DNA of 64,000 nt from Opitutales bacterium (GTDB lineage: Bacteria; Verrucomicrobiota; Verrucomicrobiia; Opitutales; Opitutaceae). Shown here one piece after another: positions 40,331 through 48,135 of this stretch. The number at the start of each line of letters is the position of its first letter. Within the stretch, counting starts at the first letter, position 1. The position numbers and the translations under genes are program-made. The stretch covers positions 22,827-86,826 of the forward strand of contig JABITN010000196.1 in NCBI GenBank assembly GCA_018700525.1, read 5' to 3'. Below the pieces are notes generated by a model, which made no database searches, was not told the DNA's origin, and worked only from the letters and a program-made list of their open reading frames with translations.

Positions 40331-41800
40331 ATGAAGTTCTTTCGCTGCACTCTCGCCATTGCATTCACCAACCTGGGCCTCGCTAGCTTCGCTCAGGAAT
40401 TCGCCGACCCGGCGCCTCCTGAAGTTTTTGAACTGGAATCCAAAGCGACCCCCCTTCTCGCTATTCAGAAAGAGCTCACATTCTACCGATCGCCCAAACC
40501 GCTTCCCTACGGAGCCATTACCAACGACTGGAAAGACTTCCTAGGACCCACTCACAATGGGGTTTCGAAAGAAACGAAATTATCAAATTCCTTTGGTAAA
40601 TCCGGGCCCGATAAATTGTGGGAAGTTTCCAAAGGCGAAGGGTACGCTTCGCCTTCGGTTATCGGTGAACGCGTAGTCCTTTTTCACCGTGTTGGCGACG
40701 AATCGATTATAGAATGCCTAAACGCCGAAAACGGCCAGCAGTATTGGAAAACCACTTATCCCACCTTATACCGCGATCGATACGGATTCAGCAACGGACC
40801 GCGCTGCCAGCCAATCAGCGATGGCCACTTCATCTATACTCTGGGAGTCGAAGCTAAACTCACCTGCCTATCGCTAACAACCGGCCAGCTCATCTGGCAA
40901 CGCGACCTTAAGACGGAATTCGATCTCACTTTGGACTTCTTCGGCGTAGGGGCGACCCCACTACTCGAAAGCAATTCGGTTATTGTCAATGTCGGGTCTC
41001 CCGATGGACCCTGTGTCGCCGCATTCGACAAACGCACGGGAGCGATGCAATGGGGAGCAGGCAACGAATGGGGACCTAGCTACGCATCACCCATTCCCGC
41101 CGATACCGCCGCGGGACGCCGCATATTCGTATTCGCCGGTGGCGAAAGTCGACCCGCGACCGGAGGTCTATTGGTTATCGATCCAAAAAATGGCCACGTC
41201 GATTGCTCATTCCCCTGGCGAGGCACGCGCTACGAATCCGTCAACGCCTCCTCTCCTGTCATTGTCGACAGCCACGTCTACATCTCCGAATGCTACGGTG
41301 CCGGGGGAGCTCTTCTAGAAATTGGTTCCGATGGAAGTTGCGAAGAGATTTGGAGTAACGAAATTCTAAATACACACTTCATGACCGCCATTCACAAAGA
41401 TGGCTATTTGTACGGAATCGACGGTCACGGCCCGCAAAACGCCCCTTTAGTCTGTATCGAAATCGCCACTGGAAAAGAAATGTGGAAAACCGAACCGGAA
41501 TGGATGACCGAAGTAGGTAGTGGACCAGAAACGCAGGAATACAATCTTTCACCGGCGCTCGCCTCTATTATGCTCGTTGACGGACGCGGCCTCGTCCTCG
41601 GCCAATACGGTCACCTCGCCTGGATCGACCTAAACCCAGAAGGCTACAAAGAACTCGACCGAACGCACCTATTTCTCGCTCGCCAAACCTGGGCCATGCC
41701 CGCTCTTAGCAAAGGACTGCTATACGTCGGCCAAAACGACACCGGAGTCGACGGCACCAAAACGCGCCTCATTTGCTACGATTTGAGAGCGAAAGAGTGA
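40331..41800 (+). CDS. Secreted PQQ-like beta-propeller protein
   Basis: 489 aa from the ATG at 40331 (an ATG at 40307 adds only 8 residues). Signal peptide to about LASFAQE. The body is made of PQQ-type propeller blades (for example LWEVSKGEGYASPSVIGERV, CLNAENGQQYWKTTYP, CLSLTTGQLIWQRDLK, CIEIATGKEMWKTEPEW), the same fold as outer-membrane BamB and quinoprotein dehydrogenases. No heme CxxCH or PQQ-binding catalytic residues are apparent, so it is probably a binding/scaffold protein. Such proteins are abundant in PVC bacteria. It converges on the aminotransferase-fold gene across a highly palindromic intergenic region. Confidence 0.8.
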   Translation: MKFFRCTLAIAFTNLGLASFAQEFADPAPPEVFELESKATPLLAIQKELTFYRSPKPLPYGAITNDWKDFLGPTHNGVSKETKLSNSFGKSGPDKLWEVSKGEGYASPSVIGERVVLFHRVGDESIIECLNAENGQQYWKTTYPTLYRDRYGFSNGPRCQPISDGHFIYTLGVEAKLTCLSLTTGQLIWQRDLKTEFDLTLDFFGVGATPLLESNSVIVNVGSPDGPCVAAFDKRTGAMQWGAGNEWGPSYASPIPADTAAGRRIFVFAGGESRPATGGLLVIDPKNGHVDCSFPWRGTRYESVNASSPVIVDSHVYISECYGAGGALLEIGSDGSCEEIWSNEILNTHFMTAIHKDGYLYGIDGHGPQNAPLVCIEIATGKEMWKTEPEWMTEVGSGPETQEYNLSPALASIMLVDGRGLVLGQYGHLAWIDLNPEGYKELDRTHLFLARQTWAMPALSKGLLYVGQNDTGVDGTKTRLICYDLRAKE

Positions 41801-41880
41801 ATATTCCTAGGAGAATATCAAACGCTCAACATTCTGAACGATGTGATCGTTTAGCCAGTCGCTAACAAACGCTCGATTTC

Positions 41881-42059
41881 GTCGTCAGACTTCGAACTTT
41901 TTATCCGTGAAACGGATACCTATTGGGCTCGCGCCTAGAGAGGACACAAGGTCGTCAGACCGTTGACTAAAAACTCTTCTCAATTTATTTTTAACAACGC
42001 TACGTTTGTTGCTGCTACGCAGCAAATAGGTGTCTCTTCGAGCCAATAGGTTCGATTTC
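41881..42059. repeat. MITE-like palindromic element
   Basis: Between two convergent genes. Imperfect inverted arms at 41909-41947 and 42030-42059 share the core CCTATTGG(G)CTCG and an outer GAAA/inner AGAGA..ACAC match. Inside and beside them are nested hairpins: TATCCGT-GAA-ACGGATA (41902-41918), GGTC-GTCA-GACC (41950-41961), AACAACG with CGTTTGTT (41993-42010), TTGCTGC-TAC-GCAGCAA (42009-42025). The 10-mer GTCGTCAGAC occurs twice (41881 and 41951). No transposase ORF is present. It may be a non-autonomous element, a structured RNA, or a complex bidirectional terminator. Confidence 0.5.
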
Positions 42060-42081
42060 TTCAACAAGACGGCTAATCCAC

Positions 42082-43344
42082 TCAGGCAGCCATCGCTTTC
42101 AAGGCATCAACCAGCGCATCCAATTCCTCAGTGCTCGTAAAAACGTTTGGCGAAATACGGCAGCCTTGTACGCCTGAACCATCGATTGCTACAGTCCAAA
42201 TTTTGTAGGTTTCGAGTAATGCTTTTGCCATGTCCGCCGGAACCATTCCTTTGATTAAAACATTAGCAATCGCACACGAACGATGTCGATCCTCTGGAGT
42301 ATTCAAAATAACATTATCAATCTGACGAACTCGATCCGTCCAGTAATTTTGAATAAATCGCAATCGAGCTTCTTTCCTCTCGGCGCCAATCGCATTGTGA
42401 TAGTCGATCGCATTGGCAATCGTTAGATCAACATGAACCGGATTCGTACCGGTGTGATTCAACCGCGTGATGTCCGACGGCTCTTTTTCTGTATCCCCGA
42501 AAAGCGGCCACAGCTTCGGGATATTCTTCTCTTTTACATAGAGAAAACCAGCTCCAAGCGGCACGCTCAGCCACTTATGAAGACTCGTACCATAATAATC
42601 GCAATCGAGGTCTTCTATTGAAAACGTGAACTGCCCGAACGCATGTGCTCCATCGACCAAAACCTTCACGCCACTCGCATGCGCCATATCGCAAATTTCT
42701 CTTACCGGAAGAATGTGGCCAGTGATGTTGATGATATGGGAAACCATCAACAACCGTGTCTTCGAAGTGATCGCCGATGCATAAGCCTTCACAATTTCGT
42801 CATCGGATTTTGGATGCATCGGAACATCGATTATCTTCTGAACGACTCCATAGCGCTGCTCCACGAGCTTGAACATATTGCGCATAGCTCCGTAGTCCTG
42901 ATTCGCCAACACGGCCTCATCCCCCGCTTTCCAATGAAACCCTCCAATCACGGTATCAAGCGACTCCGTAGCGTTTCGAGTGATAATCAATTCCCTAGCA
43001 GCGCACCCCGCCATCTCCGCCAATTTCGCCGTGATTTTCGCTTTATCATCGACCCGATGGTTTCGCATATAATACGACCCCTCGTAATTCACTTTTCGGA
43101 TATGAGCGATCAGGTGCTCCAACGTATCCTCAGGCAGAATGCAGTAAAACCCACTCTCCAAATTAATGTAGTCCGGCTTTAGCCTATAGGTCGCTCGGAT
43201 CTTTTCCCAAAACCCTTCGTCGCCAGCTAGCTCAGCAGGGGAAACACCCTCGACCGCGCCGAGGATTTTCTGAAGGCTTAAAAACAAGGGTGAAGCAGTA
43301 AGTCCCAGCAAAGAGACCTGCTTAATGAAATCACGCTTATGCAT
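42082..43344 (-). CDS. Class V aminotransferase-fold PLP enzyme (exported?)
   Basis: 420 aa. The N-terminus KRDFIKQVSLLGLTASPLFLS looks like a twin-arginine signal with Lys in place of the first Arg, so export is possible. The remainder is a fold-type I, class V PLP enzyme related to isopenicillin N epimerase/cysteine desulfurase: TRNATESLDTVIGGF binds the cofactor, LLMVSHIINITGHILPV, VLVDGAHAFGQ holds the aspartate, and DYYGTSLHKWLSVPLGAGFLY contains the Schiff-base lysine. The reaction is unknown. An adjacent REP-like repeat lies upstream of its start. Confidence 0.82.
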   Translation of the reverse strand: MHKRDFIKQVSLLGLTASPLFLSLQKILGAVEGVSPAELAGDEGFWEKIRATYRLKPDYINLESGFYCILPEDTLEHLIAHIRKVNYEGSYYMRNHRVDDKAKITAKLAEMAGCAARELIITRNATESLDTVIGGFHWKAGDEAVLANQDYGAMRNMFKLVEQRYGVVQKIIDVPMHPKSDDEIVKAYASAITSKTRLLMVSHIINITGHILPVREICDMAHASGVKVLVDGAHAFGQFTFSIEDLDCDYYGTSLHKWLSVPLGAGFLYVKEKNIPKLWPLFGDTEKEPSDITRLNHTGTNPVHVDLTIANAIDYHNAIGAERKEARLRFIQNYWTDRVRQIDNVILNTPEDRHRSCAIANVLIKGMVPADMAKALLETYKIWTVAIDGSGVQGCRISPNVFTSTEELDALVDALKAMAA

Positions 43345-43425
43345 CGTAATACCGTAATAATGGAGCTAGTCATAAGCTATGATGAATCCACGGCATCTGT
43401 CGATTCGGAATTATTAAGAAATTCA

Positions 43426-43452
43426 GGTAGCGACCGATCTCCGAGCGGCCAT
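43426..43452 (+). repeat. REP-like repeat, copy 1
   Basis: A 27-bp unit starting GGTAGCGACCGATC and ending CTCCGAGCGGCCAT (overlapping halves). The arms GACCG and CGGCC can pair with one mismatch. Intergenic, upstream of the aminotransferase-fold gene. Copies at 44966 and 56901. Confidence 0.6.
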
Positions 43453-43519
43453 ATTCCTCGATTTATCGACACGGCACAAGCGCTGGCCCTACGAGCGACT
43501 AAACACCTGCTAACCGAAA

Positions 43520-44911
43520 CTACCCTTTAACACAGCAAGGCAACATTGCGGCATCTTCCATCCCATGGATAATCTTCTTATCCGGCGGGCAAAAAGTGGC
43601 TAGAGCTCCTGCCAATTCCGCTTTGTCGCCATTGACAAAATAATAAGGATTCAAACGCAAGCGACCTGATGCTTCGTAGATTTCCCCATCTTTCGAATAC
43701 AAAAGATGTTTTAAGCGAACCGATTTTCGAAATTCCTGAATAACGTGCAAATGGGTATCTGCCATAGAGCACCCTTCTTTGAGGGCTAAGGTCCACTCTT
43801 CTTTCGAAACGTCGCTACCTATTACCACACTCCGTGATCCCCAGGCCGTCTCGTGAAATCCTGATATCTTCAAAACTAAATTCCGCTCTTTCTGACTAGC
43901 CTCCGCCAAATCCATCCACGAATGCAAAGGGCACCCTTGAGCATACGGACCATCAACAACGGCGCCCGGCGGAAGCGGAGCCGGATCGACGATCCAGGTC
44001 TTAGGTATCAGCGAATCCAAAATCTTGTGCGAACGTTTTGGAATGGCTTCCTTCCAAAACTCAGCCAGCAAGTGATGATGATACAAACCCATCGCGGCCT
44101 TCTCTTCAAAGAAAGGTCTCAATGGCGGATCCAGAGCGATTTCGCCACTCTCCCAAGCTTCGATAATAAACTCGGCTGTCTTGATATTCGCCAAATCGAA
44201 GAGTTCGAAAAAGCGATAGACAACATCGATTTTTTCCGGGTTCCCTTCAACATCAAAGTAAAGCGCGCCGCCCAGAGGAAATACATCATCGGCATGCAAG
44301 CTAAACACGCGAAAGCCCTTTAACTGCAGCTGTTCCGCGAGCCAATCCATCTCTGGCTTGTAGGTCACCGCTTCCTCGCTGATCACGATCGCAATCACCG
44401 GATGATCTTTTTCAGGAGCCAACCCAGCCAAGCGGCGATAAAACGCATTCGCCATCGCTCCATCCGCGCCAAGCATGGGGTACTCCGAATCTTTTTGATA
44501 CAGAGCATTCAGATAGGCCGTCAGCCCAATTCCGCCCGGAACCGAATCAAGCTCGGTAATCGAAAACCCATCCTGCGTAACCAAAAGGTCAGGACGTATT
44601 ACCGGCGGAATGCGCCCTTTGCAGGCTTTGCTCCGACTGAGCGCTACCAATTCCTTCGGTTTGCCTCGATCCAAATACTCGGCAACCCAAGGAGCGAATA
44701 GCTCCTTATTCCGCAGCAGTTTCTTTCCGTCAGCGCTACGCGAATACAAAACCTCCAGCGCTTTATAGAAATCGAGACTTGCCTGCCCAATCGCTTCGAG
44801 AGATTCGACAATTTCGCCGCTCAACTCCCAAGGCTTCGGGGACGTTCGCCACGTTTTCCCCTCGAACAACTCCTGACGAGCAAACGCCTCCTTTAATTCC
44901 TCGAAATCCAT
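43520..44911 (-). CDS. Glutathionylspermidine-synthase-like ATP-grasp protein
   Basis: 463 aa, soluble, no signal peptide. It resembles the ATP-grasp half of glutathionylspermidine synthase and related circularly permuted ATP-grasp ligases: RPDLLVTQDGFSITELDSVPGG, IDVVYRFFELFDL, LVLKISGFHETAWGSRSVVIG and a QEF near the C-terminus are at the expected relative positions. These enzymes form amide bonds with ATP. The substrate is not known, no amidase domain is attached, and no typical peptide/polyamine pathway genes are adjacent. The match is from motif reading only, so the family call is moderate. It lies between REP-like copies 1 and 2. Confidence 0.55.
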   Translation of the reverse strand: MDFEELKEAFARQELFEGKTWRTSPKPWELSGEIVESLEAIGQASLDFYKALEVLYSRSADGKKLLRNKELFAPWVAEYLDRGKPKELVALSRSKACKGRIPPVIRPDLLVTQDGFSITELDSVPGGIGLTAYLNALYQKDSEYPMLGADGAMANAFYRRLAGLAPEKDHPVIAIVISEEAVTYKPEMDWLAEQLQLKGFRVFSLHADDVFPLGGALYFDVEGNPEKIDVVYRFFELFDLANIKTAEFIIEAWESGEIALDPPLRPFFEEKAAMGLYHHHLLAEFWKEAIPKRSHKILDSLIPKTWIVDPAPLPPGAVVDGPYAQGCPLHSWMDLAEASQKERNLVLKISGFHETAWGSRSVVIGSDVSKEEWTLALKEGCSMADTHLHVIQEFRKSVRLKHLLYSKDGEIYEASGRLRLNPYYFVNGDKAELAGALATFCPPDKKIIHGMEDAAMLPCCVKG

Positions 44912-44915
44912 GCTT

Positions 44916-45108
44916 AAGGTTGAAGGCTGAAAATATAAGGCTGAAGCTCTTTATTCGTTTTCATTGGTAGCGGCCGATCTCCGCGCGGCCATTTCCTAGC
45001 AACACCCCAGGAGAACTCCAAAACCGCAAAGACAGCAACCACCAGCTCCAGGTCGGTTTTCTGATAAATCATTTTCATTCAACCTTATGCCTTAATCCTT
45101 CAGCCTTA
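44916..45108. repeat. Inverted heptamer-type repeats around REP-like copy 2
   Basis: AAGGTTGAA (44916-44924) and TAAGGCTGAA (44936-44945) recur in inverted form at 45078-45086 (TTCAACCTT) and 45099-45108 (TTCAGCCTTA). The interval includes REP-like copy 2 and no gene. Confidence 0.45.
44966..44992 (+). repeat. REP-like repeat, copy 2
   Basis: GGTAGCGGCCGATC then CTCCGCGCGGCCAT (halves overlap in the 27-bp unit). Here GGCCG and CGGCC pair perfectly. Intergenic between the ATP-grasp-like gene and prfB. Confidence 0.65.
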
Positions 45109-45114
45109 GAGCAC

Positions 45115-46258
45115 TCACTCATCCAACTGGATATCCTTATTCCGATGACGCGGGGAGCCGGCTCTGAGCCAAGCATTGATAAACTTGTCCAAATCGCCAT
45201 CCATCACGTTCTGGAGATTCCCAGAATCCACACCAGTGCGCAGATCCTTGACCAATTGGTAAGGCTGAAAAACGTAGCTTCGAATCTGGCTACCCCAGCC
45301 GATCTCGCCCTTTTCCCCATAAACCTTCTCCAATTCCGAACGCTTAGCATCCTGTTCTTTTTCATAAAGCCGCGCCTTGAGCATCTTCATAGCAGCCGCG
45401 CGATTCTTGTGCTGAGATCGATCCGACTGACAAGCCGCAACCACACCGGTTGGAATATGAGTCAATCGCACTGCCGAGTCTGTTTTATTGACGTGCTGGC
45501 CTCCCTTGCCGCTCGAGCGATATGTATCTTCGCGCAAGTCCTTATCCTCGATTTCGATTTCTGTATCGTCTTCGATTTCAGCCACGACATCCACGGCGCA
45601 AAACGATGTATGACGTCGGGCATTCGAATCGAACGGACTTATCCGCACCAAGCGATGCACTCCACGTTCCGCGTTCGCGTAACCAAAAGCATTAGGACCT
45701 ATGATCCGAATCGTCACCTTCGACAAGCCCGCTTCTTCACCCGGCAAAATATCAATGATCTCCGTTTTGAATTCGCGACGCTCGGCCCAGCGCGTGTACA
45801 TTCGAAAAAGCATATCCGCCCAATCGCATGACTCGGTCCCGCCAGCTCCGGCATTAATGCTCAAGATCGCGTTACAGTGATCATGCGGCCCCTTTAAATA
45901 ACACTGAATCTCAAGCTCATCGAGTTCGACCTTCAGAGCTTCTGCGGTTTCATGCAGCTCAATCGCCTCCTCGGAACTATCCTCAACGTCCTCTTCCTCC
46001 AAAAGCTCTTCCATGCCTTGGGCATCTTCAAGCTTCGCTCGAAATTCCGTGAGGCTATTGACCACGCGTTTCAGCTTATTCGCTTCGGCGATGACCTCCT
46101 GGGCGGCTTTCTGATCATTCCAGAAACCTTCCGCAGCCATTTTTTCGTCAAACTTAGCTATTTCGACGGTTTTGCCATCAACGTCAAAGATACCTCCATA
46201 GGTATCCGGCGCGCTTTTCAATCTCCTCATGCAAGGCTTTCGTCTCTGGCTTGATCAT
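45115..46258 (-). CDS. prfB: Peptide chain release factor 2 (programmed +1 frameshift)
   Basis: RF2 recognises UAA and UGA. The gene must be read as two frames: a short frame from ATG 46258 ([16 protein letters not shown] then AGYLWRYL, 24 residues) ends at TGA 46186-46184, and the main frame resumes one base on at GAC 46185, giving 356 more residues (380 in all). The site TAT-CTT-TGA-C with GGAGG three bases before CTT is the classical autoregulatory slip site. The main part has GGQ as [16 protein letters not shown] and the SPF tripeptide in [12 protein letters not shown]. Reading only the in-phase ORF (from 46230) would give a false N-terminus. Confidence 0.97.
46184..46196 (-). promoter_or_regulatory. 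prfB recoding (frameshift) signal
   Basis: Minus-strand GGAGGTATCTTTGAC region: internal Shine-Dalgarno-like GGAGG, CTT slip codon and in-frame TGA at codon 25 followed by C, the poor-context stop that favours +1 shifting when RF2 is low. Confidence 0.95.
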
Positions 46259-46532
46259 AAGCGAAGCACCTTGAAAAGATCTGCAACGGAGATCAAGCGC
46301 GGAGCATCCTTTTTCGACATTGTACACGGATACCATGCAGTAGCCCAGTCGAAAGCTCCGAGTTACTGCTTCCTCTTAGGCCAATACCGCTGCGTTCTCG
46401 AGCTAGGAGCTTAGCCTACAATCGATTGAATTCAATTATTTGGATCGCGGTTTTTTGCTGGTTTTACAGAGCGAGTTTGTCTGTTCTTGCTAATTCAATG
46501 AGAGTGTCTCATCCAACTGAAATTCAATACCT

Positions 46533-48035
46533 ATGTTGAAAATCCTATCGACCATCTTAGTCCTATCGAGTCTTGCGGCGTTTGCGAAAGAATCGCCGAA
46601 TATTATCATCATCTACGCAGATGACGTCGGTTATGGCGACCTAGGCTGCTATGGAGCCGAAGCAATTGATACGGCGAATTTGGATCGTATGGCGGCAGGC
46701 GGCCTCCGATTCACCTCAGCTTATGCGACAGCTTCGACATGTACGCCTTCGCGCTACTCCTTATTGACAGGCGAATATCCGTTTCGAAATACAAAGGCTC
46801 AAATCCTTCCTGGGAATGCTCCGTTGATCATCGATTCGGCGAAACCTACGATTGCATCGGTCTTAAAAAAGAAGGGATACGCAACCGGCTTGGTCGGCAA
46901 GTGGCACCTTGGATTAGGGGAAGCAACCGAATCTCTAGATTGGAATAAACTCATCTCCCCGGGACCAAAGGAGCTGGGTTTTGAATACTCCTTTCATATG
47001 GCGGCAACAGGCGATAGAGTGCCCACGGTCTACATCGAAAATGGACGTATCGTAAATTTGGACCCAAACGATCCGATAGAGGTAAGCTATATAGAGCAGG
47101 TCGGCAATGACCCAACTGGTTTGTCCCATCCGGAGCTACTAAAAGTGCAAGCAGACGAACAGCATGCCAAAACGATCGTCGATGAAACCAGTCGTATCGG
47201 GTATATGACAGGTGGCAATAACGCTCGCTGGACCGACGAAGAGATGCCGGATGAATTTCTAGGAAAAGCAGTTTCATTCATCGAGGAGAATCACGAAAAA
47301 CCGTTCTTTCTCTACTACGCGATGCATGAAAACCACGTACCCCGTTTGCCGCATCCACGCTTCCAAGGCTCTACAAGTTTAGGTGTACGCGGCGATGCTG
47401 TCGCTCAGCTCGATTGGAGCGTAGGTGAGATACTGAATACACTAGATGAATTGAATATCACAGAAAACACGCTTGTTATATTCAGCAGCGACAACGGACC
47501 TGTACTCTTCGATGGATATAGCGACGGGGCGCGTGAGATGAATGGCAACCATAAGGCTGCCGGTCCGTGGCGCGGTGGAAAGTATACTGTCTGGGAGGGT
47601 GGTACGCGAATGCCTTTTATTGCAATGTGGAAAGGAACAATCGAACCGGGACTTTCAGGTGCATTGATTAGCCAAGTCGATATATTGGCAAGTCTCGCGG
47701 CTCTTACGAGCGGCAAGATTCCCTCTGGACGCGCGAGCGATAGCCAAAACCATATCAAAGCGCTTTTAGGACAAAGCGAAGAAGGACGCGACCATCTAGT
47801 GCAGCAAGGTATTAATGGGATGAAGGCGATACGTAAGGGCGACTGGAAGTATGTCCCGCCTGGCGAAGTAAGAAATAGGATCAAAATAGACGTCAATGTG
47901 TATGATAAGATCTATGAGCCTGGAGCTCTTTTCTATCTGCCGGAAGACCCGAACGAAAGAACAGACCTATCCAGCCGCTATCCGAAAATCGTGGACGATA
48001 TGCGCGTTCTCTTAGAAGCCGAGCTGACGCGCTAA
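46533..48035 (+). CDS. Secreted sulfatase (Cys-type, CTPSR)
   Basis: 500 aa. Signal peptide to about AAFA. Sulfatase family S1: NIIIIYADDVGYGDLGCYG binds the metal (two Asp), and the formylglycine motif CTPSR (Cys70) with TGEYP downstream is intact. Further blocks are GLVGKWHLG, FFLYYAMHENHVPRLPHP and VIFSSDNGP. It should hydrolyse sulfate esters, probably of polysaccharides, after Cys70 is converted to formylglycine. The exact S1 subfamily cannot be named. The gene is preceded by 274 bases with no other gene. Confidence 0.9.
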   Translation: MLKILSTILVLSSLAAFAKESPNIIIIYADDVGYGDLGCYGAEAIDTANLDRMAAGGLRFTSAYATASTCTPSRYSLLTGEYPFRNTKAQILPGNAPLIIDSAKPTIASVLKKKGYATGLVGKWHLGLGEATESLDWNKLISPGPKELGFEYSFHMAATGDRVPTVYIENGRIVNLDPNDPIEVSYIEQVGNDPTGLSHPELLKVQADEQHAKTIVDETSRIGYMTGGNNARWTDEEMPDEFLGKAVSFIEENHEKPFFLYYAMHENHVPRLPHPRFQGSTSLGVRGDAVAQLDWSVGEILNTLDELNITENTLVIFSSDNGPVLFDGYSDGAREMNGNHKAAGPWRGGKYTVWEGGTRMPFIAMWKGTIEPGLSGALISQVDILASLAALTSGKIPSGRASDSQNHIKALLGQSEEGRDHLVQQGINGMKAIRKGDWKYVPPGEVRNRIKIDVNVYDKIYEPGALFYLPEDPNERTDLSSRYPKIVDDMRVLLEAELTR

Positions 48036-48135
48036 TAAAACCGAAAAAGACGATCGAGATCAACCGCGGCAAGACAGGTAAATCAGTACGATCCCGGCTA
48101 AGCCAACCTCTCAGTCAATCAATCTGCAATTAAGC

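Noticed and set aside
41885..42067. 60-codon minus-strand ORF
   Set aside because: Coincides with the palindromic element; reading is explained by the inverted repeats.
46229..46414. 61-codon plus-strand ORF upstream of the first sulfatase
   Set aside because: Overlaps the start of prfB on the other strand and has no domain or start signal.
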